A stretch of 64,000 bases of DNA, from positions 310,001 through 374,000 of the forward strand of contig QXEO01001565.1 of the NCBI GenBank assembly GCA_007115705.1, written 5' to 3'. Shown one piece after another: positions 22,112-31,156 of the stretch. A program made the position numbers and the translations under genes. Source of the DNA: Dactylis glomerata (Eukaryota > Streptophyta > Magnoliopsida > Poales > Poaceae). How positions within the stretch are numbered: the stretch's first letter is position 1; each line of letters begins with the position of its first letter. Below the pieces are notes generated by a model. The model searched no databases. It saw only the letters and a program-made list of their open reading frames with translations, and was not told the origin of the DNA.

Positions 22112-24672
22112 TTCGCAGCTTTCTGCGCCTAATCCAAAGGCGTTAAAGAAAAGCACTCTTGGGAGATAACCCATTGTTTTACTTTCAGATCTTTTTCTTT
22201 TATTTGAGTCTTGGAAGTTATTACTACTGTAATAATCTCTCCTTATCATTTTTATTTCATTTTTGTGCCAAGAGAAGCCTCTAATTTGAGTGAGGTAAGA
22301 TTTGGGGATGTTGCTGTCCTGAAACAGATTTCGGTGCTGCACCGTAAATATTCGTGAAAATTCTCAGAATATCTTTTGGACCTGCGATTTCTTGTGCATA
22401 TGCCCCAGGTTATATCCAAACTTTCATTAGTTTAACACTTTTTTATTTGAGTAACATAAAACCCTCTAAAAATTCGACCTTTGTCAGCTGTTCTGTTTTG
22501 ACAGATTTCTGCCATTATTTGTGTTTGCCGCTCGATCGCTTTCTTTTTGAGTTCTTTTGATCACGGAACTTTTGGGGAAGTTCTTACAGTAGTTATAATT
22601 ATTATGTGGTGGTTTTGAGTTAAAACCTGAAGCAAAAAAGGGTTGATTCAATATTATGCTTACACTAATGTTGCTAATAGAATTGTGTTGAGTTTTGTAT
22701 GAAGGAAGTTTTCAAGTGTAGGGATTGGAGAATGATGAGATGAGTTGAAGAATGGACAAAAGCTCAAGCTTGGGGATGCCCACGCACCCCAAGAAATATC
22801 CAAGAGGTACAAGTGTCAAAGCTTGGGGATGCCCCCGCGGCACCCCTTCTTCATCGGCAAAAATCAGGTCACCTTTCAACACACTATATTTTTATTGCTT
22901 CATGCACTATGCGTTTTTCTTGGAGCGTCAATTGTTTTAGTTTTCAGTTTTGTTTAGTTTTTTTGGCTGCAATAAATGGTTGGACCCCAACAAATTTCTT
23001 TTGGATAAGTTGCCTTGCTTTTCATTTGCCAAGAACACTCTATTTTTCACTCTTATCGTTCAACGTGTGTTCTCTTTTTCTGCTATTGCGTTTAGTTTTT
23101 GATTTTCGCCTTGATTTTTGTTCAGATCTTGTTATATCTTTGCATCAAGGTGTATTTTGACCTCTGGTCCATGTTGGTATTCATCAAAAAAGTTGTTTCA
23201 AAAAGGTTCGAATGGTGTTGGAAAAAAGAAAAGTTTCATGCAAAAAAGTGGTACAAAAGGAGCTTGTGTAGACTGCAGCCTAGGCTTTTGCATATCGTGC
23301 TTGATGTATTTTTGATAGTATGCTTAGTAGTTTTGCTGTAGCATGACTTGTCTCAAATGACTGAGATTGCTTAATGAGCCTTTGAAAAAATCATGCATTG
23401 TTTTAATTATTTGGAAGCATTAATTTGGTTTTCTCCTTGATGCTTTATTTGGGTTGACTTGGCGCATGCTCACACATGTTAGACTCATACAAAGTCTCCA
23501 TAAGCCTCTATGATCATTTATTTTTTGACTTTTTATGCCATCTTATGCTTCTTTTAATGTTGCTTTGTCGCTTTGTATGATTATGGCCGTTATTGCTCTC
23601 TTAGTTGGTCGCTCCCAGTCTTTTGCTAGCCCTTATTTTGTACTGAGTATGAACTCTACTCGTGCATCCAACTCCTAAAAACCAAGTTTGCCATTGTGTC
23701 CACTATAAATTCGTATGCATGATATTTGTAAGCCATTCCAAGTAAATTTTCATGTGCTACCTTTCAAAAAACCTTCAAAACACATCTTGTTTTGTGACAC
23801 TGTTTTCAGCTTATGGAGACATAGTGGTCGGATTTGCTATCTTCCATATTGTTTATTCCAAAAAGAAAAAAAAGAAAAAAAGAAAGAAAAAAGGCACTCC
23901 TCCATGGTATGTGAATGTTGGTGGGCACCCGATGGAATCGGTTAGCCATGGTTTGTGAAAGGAAAAAAGGTAGGGAGGAGTGCCAAGCTTTATAAAAGAG
24001 CACAAAAGTGCCAATCTCTCTCTCAAAAAACTTGCTTTATTTTTGTATGGAAGATAGTAAGAACTCCATTGCCAGTCGTTGACAAAAACAACCACCTCTC
24101 AAAACCTAATTTTTATCTCTTTGTTTTACAAATAAAAAGCTCTAGCACATGTTTAATCACTGCTTCCCTCTGCGAAGGGCCTTTCTTTTACTTTTATGTT
24201 GAGTCACCACCTTCTATCTTTATGCACTGTCTAAGAGAGCAAAGTTGTCATTTTTAGTATAATGAGCATTGTCCCAAAGTTTTCATTGATTGATTCATGA
24301 TGTTGGTTTCACTTGTTTTTAAATTATCTGTATCTAGTCACCCTCTTAAACTTGAAGGTGTCATATGCATTTATGTTTTGCTATTCCATGAAGGACAAGC
24401 TGGAAACTATTTGCTATGTTTTTCCATATGATTTGAACACACGTTTGACTTTCATTATTTTATTTTCATGATCTTTCATTTATATTCTTTTTCATGTTAT
24501 AACATGGTTCCTAAGTTTCTTCTATCAAGATTATATCTTTCATGCCCATATTTTAAGTTCTTTTGATCCCAGCACACAATGCTTACATAGATGATCAAGA
24601 TTGTGTAGGTGCATGTCACCTCAAAAATTATTTCTTTGTTATCACTTACCTACTCGAGGACAAGCAGGAGTT
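22112..24672 (+). other. Non-coding interior of element A
   Basis: About 2.5 kb without a credible gene. It begins with CTTTCTGCGCC and AAGAAAAGCACTCTTGGGAG, blocks shared with C. It carries two copies of AAGCTTGGGGATGC (22766-22779, 22819-22832). A block of about 23744-24150 is unrelated to the matching part of B and C and includes an A/G-rich run and an inverted repeat (23893-23903 with 23974-23984). Confidence 0.6.
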
Positions 24673-24687
24673 AAGCTTGGGGATGCT
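24673..24687 (+). other. Polypurine tract region of element A
   Basis: AAGCTTGGGGATGC plus one T directly abuts the 3' LTR start (TGATACGTCTC). The GGGGA core would be the plus-strand primer. The same motif occurs twice more inside the element. Confidence 0.65.
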
Positions 24688-26337
24688 TGATACGTCTCAA
24701 ATGTATCTATAATTTTTGATGCTCCATGCTTGTTTTTACACCATTTGCTTAGTGTTTCGTTACACTTCATGGCGTTTTTATGCATTTTTCGGAACTAACC
24801 TATTAACAAGATGCCACAGTGCCAATTCTTTGTTTTCTGCTATTTTTGTGTTTCAGAAAAGTTACACATGAAATATTCTCAGAATTGGACGAAACAAAAG
24901 TCAAACATCTAGATATTTAACGAAGCTTCCAGAAGACCGAAGAGGAGACGGAGAGGGGCCACGAGCCGTTCACACAATAGGGCGGCGCGGCCCAGGCCCT
25001 GGCCGCGCCCCCTATGTGTGAGACCGCCTCGGTCCACCTCTGACGCTGCTCCTTCGCCTATAAAGACCCCCGACGGGAAAAACCTAAGTACTCGATCAAT
25101 TTTCCAAAAACACATCGCGATCCGCCACCGTCGTCGACCCGAGATCGGGAGGGTCTAGAAGCTCTTCCTGGCACCCTGCCGGAGAGGAGAATCGCCACCG
25201 GAGGTCTTATTCATCGCCATGCTTGCCTCCGACGCGATGAGTGAGTAGCCTACCTTGGACTATGGGTCCATAGCAGTAGTTAGTTGGTTGTCTTCTCCAC
25301 CATGTGCTTTATGTTTAGATCTCGTGAGCTGCCCTACATAATCGAGACTACCTTTATGTAATTCTACATGTTGTGTTTGTTGGGATCCGATGAATATTGA
25401 TGTTATGATTGAGTTGATGTGCTGAATATTATCTTATGTTATCTCTATGTTGTTTATGATCTTGCATGCTCTCCGTTGTTAGTAGCTATCTTGGCCGAGT
25501 AGATACTAGTGACTCCAAGATGGGGTATTTATGCTTGATAGTTGGGTTCATGCCTCTATTTAATCTGGAGGAGTGACAGAAACCTCTAAGGTTGTAGATG
25601 TGCTATTGCCACTAGGGAGAAAACAACATTCTTATGTCCAAAGACATATGCTTTGTTTACATTACACGCTTTGCTTAATGCAATTATCTGTTGTTCGCAA
25701 CTTAATATTCACGGGGTCCTCGGATGATTCCCCGTGGGTGGATTATTAGTCATAGATGCAGTTGGATGGCGGTCTATGTATTTTGTGGTAATGCCCAGAG
25801 TAAATTTTATAGTGATCCTCTCGACATATGCACGTTATCTTTATTCTATCAATTGCCCAACTATAATTTGTTTACCCAGTATGTTGTTATTTATTTTATG
25901 GAGAGACACCACTAGTGAACTGTGGATCCCGGTCCAATTTCTTTTATATTGCTATCACCTATTTACTTTACTCGCACTGTTTACTTTCTTGCATACTACT
26001 ATTGCTTTCCACTCGATACGATCATTCCTTTGTTTATAGCAAACCGGTGAGATTGACAACTTCATCGTAAGTTGGGAGCAAAGTTTTTGGTTGTGTTGTG
26101 TGCAGGTTCCGCGTTGCTACTAGTTGAAGACACGCTAACAAGTATCGTTAACGGCGCCCTTGTTGGAGTGTCACTAAGCTAGCAAGCATCACCTTCTAGA
26201 GTTTGGATTTTTCCTACTGGACTGACAAACCTTGGTTTCTTACCGAGGGAAAAACTTACTGCTGTGCTCATCATACCTTGCTCTTGGGGTTCCCAACTAG
26301 ACGGTAATTACATCAACACACCAGCACCAGCGCGCGC
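24688..26337 (+). repeat. 3' LTR of element A
   Basis: Begins TGATACGTCTCAAATG and is collinear with the 5' LTR throughout, with scattered substitutions. The last bases differ: CACCAG is followed by a CG run before the target duplication GCGTG. Confidence 0.85.
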
Positions 26338-26480
26338 GCGTGGAACCTCCTAGAAGATAGCCAGCTTTTCTAGACAACTACTATCGTTGCACCCTTGCAA
26401 CACCATGTCAGTCCGTCCGCGTGGAACCTCTCCTAGAAGTAAGCCAACTTTTCTAGACAGCTACTATGCTGCACACCTTG
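26338..26480. repeat. Short tandem duplication at the insertion site of A
   Basis: GCGTGGAACCTCCTAGAAG...CTTTTCTAGACAACTACTAT (from 26338) recurs as GCGTGGAACCTCTCCTAGAAG...CTTTTCTAGACAGCTACTAT (from about 26429), a period of about 91 bp. The first unit continues leftward across element A into 19670-19704. Confidence 0.6.
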
Positions 26481-26776
26481 ATGCGGGTATCCTTTTCTTC
26501 AAGCAGAACACGACCAGCAAGTGATCATTAGGCTTGAGCTATCTGGCTAGGCTATCTCTTCGCTCAAAGTATTTTACAGGGAGTTCCACGTCTCTCCATT
26601 TCTGTAACGAAGACCATTGAAAACCACTTTTTAAATAGAATTTACGGACTTTATAAGTGATGAACGAATAAGAAATATACAGCGACAGACAACCTTAATA
26701 AAAGAAATGGCTCTATCTTGCATCGTTGCATTCAAAATGTCCAAGATGTTTCAATATTTATATTTGACATGGTTTT

Positions 26777-27119
26777 TTGGCTCATACGTCTAGATGCACC
26801 AACTATGAAAAATAAAGTTTAAATGAATTTCAAAATAAAAAAGCAATAAAAATTGTGGGTGTACATCCTGACATTATATGTTCGCATACAAAGTTTTAAG
26901 AGAAAAAAGATATATTTTATGGCATGTTTAATGAGAAAAATATATCTTGAAAACCTATATTTGAGCACTGGAAATTGTTTTTTTGCATAAGCCATTTTTT
27001 TCAAAACTTTGTATGCCAACATAGAATGTCAGGATTTATATACACTCAATTTTTTTCGAAATTTTAACATTTTAAATATGTTTCTTAGGCAATGTGTACA
27101 TCTACACCTATGAGCCAAA
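26777..27119. mobile_element. MITE with long inverted repeats
   Basis: TTGGCTCATACGTCTAGATG at the left is inverted at the right as CATCTACACCTATGAGCCAA. Further inward, GTACATCCTGACATTATATG...CAAAGTTTT pairs with AAAACTTTG...ATAGAATGTCAGGA. The whole 343-bp unit is a near-palindrome with no coding capacity. A T-rich near-repeat flanks it on both sides but a clean TSD could not be fixed, so the superfamily is open. Confidence 0.6.
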
Positions 27120-27419
27120 GTAGTTTTTCGTCTTTATATTTTTGTGACTATTTTTTTATCTCCTGTCAAGAGCTCACTTAAAGTAAGAAATCAAATTCAA
27201 CAAAAAGTTAGTACACAAAAATAACCTTTAGTATTTTTTAGGCACTAATCATAATTTTATATATACTCACCTTCGGTTCTCCATGAAAATTTGTGTCACT
27301 TCGTAATAGACTATACATCAATTTCAACTATAAAGATCTCATGGCATCTCTAGCTGATACACAAAAAGCTTTTGAAGAGTGAAAGTTTTGTTTTAAGAAG
27401 CTAAATTAGACCTAGCTGA

Positions 27420-28167
27420 CCCCTTGAATACTTTAGAGGAGTATTTTTTTACTTCCCGCACTCTCCAACTTTTAGATATACTCGGATGCGACTCGGCCAG
27501 AGAAAAAAATTTGATCCTCTACCCCGCGCGGACACTCTCCCCCGCAAGCACCAAACCATCGCCGGTGTCGCCTTCGGCGACCACCATTTGCCTCTGCCGC
27601 CCTCCTGCCCCACTCCGATTCGCTTGCAGGTTGCTGCCTTATCCGGAATTGAGCCATATCTCCGTTGCCTTGTCAAAATATTCAGCCACCAAGCTTGATT
27701 TGTACCGAAACAGAGACGACAGAGGACAAAGATGATGTAGAATGCCTGCAATGGAGCTTGGTGGTGCCGGAATCGAGGTAGACCGGCGAAATCCTGACCA
27801 TGGCTCTTCAGCCATGGCGAAATTGGTGTGCGACTGATGAACAAATTTTAAGGAGAATCTTTGTCCTCCAAGACCCTCTATCGATCGTTGGTCGTCTTGT
27901 AGCCTCGCCAACCTTCTCACAACTTTGGCAACATCTCAAACCCGTCGGCTGACCTCACCTCCACCGCCCTCCAAGTGTTCGACGAATTTACTAGGTTAGT
28001 ATAGGGGATCAGTTAGGAACAACTTTTCATTAGCATAACAAGAATTTAAGAAATAATGATATAAGGAACCATTTAAAAAGATAAGTTATAAGATATCGGC
28101 TAGACATGCCATCAATTTATTTCTTGATAGCAATCAGGCAACGTGCAAAGCACGTGCTACTTACTAG
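27420..28167 (+). mobile_element. Helitron 3' part (H5) carrying GC-rich gene-like fragments
   Basis: The 3' end shows hairpin ACGTGC-AAA-GCACGT, then GCTACTTA and CTAG (28164-28167) followed by host T, a canonical Helitron terminus. The 5' end was not identified. Upstream, 27510-27950 is markedly GC-richer and exon-like, with several overlapping open frames of 60-130 residues on both strands but no recognised domain. Helitrons often carry such captured pieces, which is the inference here. The left limit is only where the composition changes. Confidence 0.45.
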
Positions 28168-28189
28168 TAAAATATAAAATCTAAGTTTT

Positions 28190-28266
28190 GAATGACATAT
28201 ATTTTCGTGTATTATATATGTTGGACTTCACGATCTTAATTTGGGACACGTGCAGACTGGAGGGAG
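28190..28266. repeat. Stowaway-like MITE, right half
   Basis: The segment ends CTTAATTTGGGACACGTGCAGACTGGAGGGAG followed by TA in the genome; CTGGAGGGAG is the inverted form of the CTCCCTCC Stowaway terminus. The left end is missing. Confidence 0.45.
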
Positions 28267-28269
28267 TAT

Positions 28270-29160
28270 CAGGAAAAGAATATGAAGGTGGCATGGCTGA
28301 ACGGGTGATAGTGGGGTTTTGCACCACACAAAAAAGAAATAGAAGGTCCAAAATAGTAGCTCATAGAGCATCGCCATTCGCCAGGTTTATGTCCGTATAT
28401 GTTTCCGGTAAAGAGTTTTTTTGAAGTGAAATGTCACATCAAAACGATAAATTTACAAGCGATGTTTACATAACTAAGGTGAATACAAACTCAAATGGAA
28501 GCATAGAACTACATTTTATAAAAACATCAGAAGTCTAATGTTGTTGTTTTAGATGTCCTTATCAGAATTAATCTTCTATAAAAAATATGGCCGTGACACA
28601 AGAAGGTCATGAACTATTGGATCACGCAAGAAATAACTAGAGGAAGTAAGACACCCGGCAACCTCTGCGGGAAGCGGATGAGGACGCCCCTTTCACGCTC
28701 AAATTTGTTTTGCGTGAGCAACCCACCATTGGGAGATTTCACAATCATCCATTTCCACCCGGTGACTTTGGCTTGCCCGATGACTTTAGCTTGCAAAACC
28801 TGGGTCGTTGCCATTCGTCCGTTTCTTAATCTCACTATCGTATTTGGTCCCGGATCTTCGTGCTGACTGTTTTGCCTGGAAATTACTTTGTATCACTATG
28901 CAATTGAACGGCAAAAGAATCCATTAATTAATTAATAACCAGGAAGCTAGCTTTGACACCAACCATCACAACACATATCCCTGTCCCTGCTACGTTTGGC
29001 ATTTGCAATCTTTACTTTAGCTACCCGATCCTAGAATAAAAGAAAATTCTCAAGAACTCCATACGTACGCTCGCAATCGCGAACTTTTCGTATACCTGCC
29101 GCAGTGCCGCTTACAAAAATCAGTAGGCTCTGGCTACATCCAGAAGGTGTCCGGCCGGGA
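28270..29160. other. Intergenic and 3' flank of second HMA gene
   Basis: No supported gene. The final ~80 bases before 29161 probably belong to the 3' UTR of the HMA gene. Short frames near 28609-28866 occur on both strands and lack family resemblance. Confidence 0.4.
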
Positions 29161-29508
29161 TCAGTAATACTGCTGGTAACCATAGGCGCCGGCGGGGTAC
29201 TGGTAGTAGTTCCATGGATACGTGTACTCGACGACGGAGGCGGCGGCGGCTGCGTCCGCGGGCTTCTTCTTCTCCTCCTCCTTCTTGACTTCGCCGACCG
29301 TCACAAGCTGCGCGTGGCCGACCTTCTTGCGCAGCGCGGTGGTGAGCTTGACGGAGTCGATGCCGTCGCCGACCACCACCACCTGGTCCTTGCCGTCCCC
29401 GGCCAGCGCCACCGAGTCGACCCCTATCGTCGCCGCCACCAGCGCCATGGCCTTGGACCGGCACTTGTCGCACGGCATCTGCACCTTGATCACGATCTTT
29501 TGCTTCAT
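29161..29508 (-). CDS. Small HMA-domain protein (HPP/RGA5-HMA-like), 115 residues
   Basis: Single-exon minus-strand gene with ATG at 29508-29506. Residues ~1-72 form an HMA domain: KIVIKVQ, the metal motif MPCDKC at 11-16 (MxCxxC intact), RSKAMALVAATIGVDSVAL, VVVVGDGIDSVKL and LRKKVGHAQLVTV. A Lys/Glu stretch (EVKKEEEKKK) and an Ala run lead to a Tyr-rich tail ending GYQQYY. There is no CaaX box, so unlike the paralogue at 8297-8928 it should be soluble. Family members bind metal through the two cysteines. This subgroup also resembles the HMA domain integrated in the rice immune receptor RGA5 and the HIPPs bound by blast effectors, so a link to plant-pathogen interaction is plausible but not shown. 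A splice-acceptor-like CCAG 20 bases before the ATG could mark a 5' UTR intron. Confidence 0.85.
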   Translation of the reverse strand: MKQKIVIKVQMPCDKCRSKAMALVAATIGVDSVALAGDGKDQVVVVGDGIDSVKLTTALRKKVGHAQLVTVGEVKKEEEKKKPADAAAAASVVEYTYPWNYYQYPAGAYGYQQYY

Positions 29509-29612
29509 CTCGGCTTGCTTTGCCTGGAATCAAGTTTCAGGCTAATGGTGGAGGATGTGAGAATGGCAATGTAGAAGCAAGTTTGCGGTGGAGGGAGCAG
29601 AGAATCTGGGGC

Positions 29613-29623
29613 GATATATATAG
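29613..29623 (-). promoter_or_regulatory. TATA box of the second HMA gene
   Basis: The minus strand reads CTATATATATC about 105 bp upstream of the ATG at 29508, similar in spacing to the TATA box of the paralogous gene. Confidence 0.5.
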
Positions 29624-29639
29624 GGTTGCTGGTCACTAG

Positions 29640-31130
29640 AGTGCGGGCTACTTCGAAGCTGCCACACCTGATTGCGAGATCAAAAGGCGTTTCCGGGAGT
29701 AGTTAGGATTAGGATGCGATTAGAGAAAAAGCGAGGTTCAAGAGCAGGAGATGGGGAACTTTTTTGTGGAAAGCTGGGGATCTAGTTGTTTATGACCTGC
29801 CTCTGGTCCGTCAGTCAGCTGAAAGCACGACTTAGCAAGAAGGAAACCGTGTTCATGGTACACTACAGGATAGCACATGCACAAGAGGTTGACTTGTGAG
29901 TGATTCAGTGATGAAGCAATCGCGTTCCTGGTCCTGGAGTCTTCGATTGCTAAGCGAAGTATAAGATTTTTCTTGATTCAATGGCTTGGAAAGCGTGAGA
30001 ACGTTCGGTCGTACTCGTCTCGACGATGACGACGAAACTATCGCCGACTGTCGCGTTCATGGACGACGACGTCCGAAGAATCCTGCTGCTCGCTGAACTC
30101 CCTCGCGAACCGTTCAGCTTGTAAAGTGGACTTTGTTAGGTCCGGAGTATATTGTCATGTGTACTGCACTGCACACACCGAGGGTCGGGCTACTGATAGT
30201 GATTCACAAGCAATGCCAAGATCAGTAACGCAACAAAAGATATTTCAGCTGGACGTCGTTGACGGGTTTATGGTTCAAAACACCCTTTTGACACAAAATG
30301 TCGCACTTCTAAGTACCGCTTTCGAAATTCAGAATGCTTGTGGCATCTACAGTTCCTTCTATGTGGTCTGTCGAGCATTCAAATTTGGGGTGCTGCGGCC
30401 TGTAGTAGGTTAAGATGTGCAATTATTCAGTTAACGCGCGACCGTGTTCCAGCAAACCTTATTTTCGGTTGCTTGTATATGTATCAACTATGTATTGTTA
30501 TGTCTATGAATATAAGTAATGTAAGCCTGCGGGCGTATATTATCAAAAAAGAAGAAGAAAGGGGGCTAACCCGGCGCACTGAGCCGCATTTCTTTTGAAC
30601 TGATTCAATCCTGCATCGCTCGCTTGCCAAGTTTTCTAATACTCCTTGAGTGGTCGTAGCTAATATACCAGTTGCTACATAAGTACTCGGGTTATCAGGT
30701 GCGGTTTGGTGTGCATACGCATGTGTGCGTCCATAGTGTTCTTTTACGTTCTTTAATTTCATCAACCCACGTAAAGGGAGAGCGTGCTTACCTTCACAAA
30801 GCAGGATTAGAATTCTGATGAGTAAAGCTAGTGACGTGTTGTACATCGTCTGGGCTCCAACTAACTAAATTCTAACTGACGCAGATCTCGCAAAGTATCT
30901 CGATTAAATAAGTGACCTTGACCTGAGAGAGACGATGAACTACAATGGGGTGGACGCGGGAAGCACGGTTTCATACGCGCTTGATCGGCAACAGCGACTT
31001 ACTTCCTCGTATAGATTTCCTTTTCAGAACTGCGTGTTAGGTATACCATACACGGTACATTATTCGTCCTGAACATCCCCTAGGTACATTTGCGTCCCCT
31101 TCTTTTTGCAGGTCAGTTGAGGTCTACGGT
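29640..31130. other. Upstream and intergenic region, no gene seen
   Basis: Promoter side of the second HMA gene followed by sequence without recognised elements. A minus-strand frame at 30484-30846 was considered but shows no domain and no coding-like composition. Confidence 0.4.
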
Positions 31131-31156
31131 GGGGTGGAGAGGGATCAGCCGCCGGC

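Larger units (their letters stand above)
19705..26337 (+). mobile_element. Complete non-autonomous LTR retrotransposon A (tRNA-Asp-primed, Athila-like)
   Basis: The structure is 5' LTR, PBS, one ORF, ~2.5 kb non-coding, PPT, 3' LTR. The 5-bp duplication GCGTG lies at 19700-19704 and 26338-26342. A related unit at about 26420-26440 (GTCCGTCCGCGTGGAACC) shows what the empty site looks like and supports the boundaries. No protease, RT, RNase H or integrase is encoded, so mobility would depend on a partner element in trans. The tRNA-Asp primer is characteristic of the Athila lineage of Ty3/gypsy. Two further members, B and C, occur in this window. The 3' end carries a GC dinucleotide run not present in the 5' LTR. 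Confidence 0.85.

Noticed and set aside
23752..23958. Lys-rich frame (KKKKKKRKKK)
   Set aside because: Translation of an A/G-rich simple repeat in the A-specific cassette of element A.
19411..28266. The two Stowaway half-ends (19411 and 28266) as one giant element
   Set aside because: The inner sequences are not related and other independent insertions lie between, so they are two truncated MITEs.
29104..29574. 156-codon plus-strand frame over the second HMA gene
   Set aside because: It is the GC-rich antisense shadow of the HMA gene, whose own strand carries all the conserved motifs and a TATA box.
30484..30846. 120-codon minus-strand frame
   Set aside because: No family resemblance, no promoter or splice support, and composition like the surrounding intergenic DNA.
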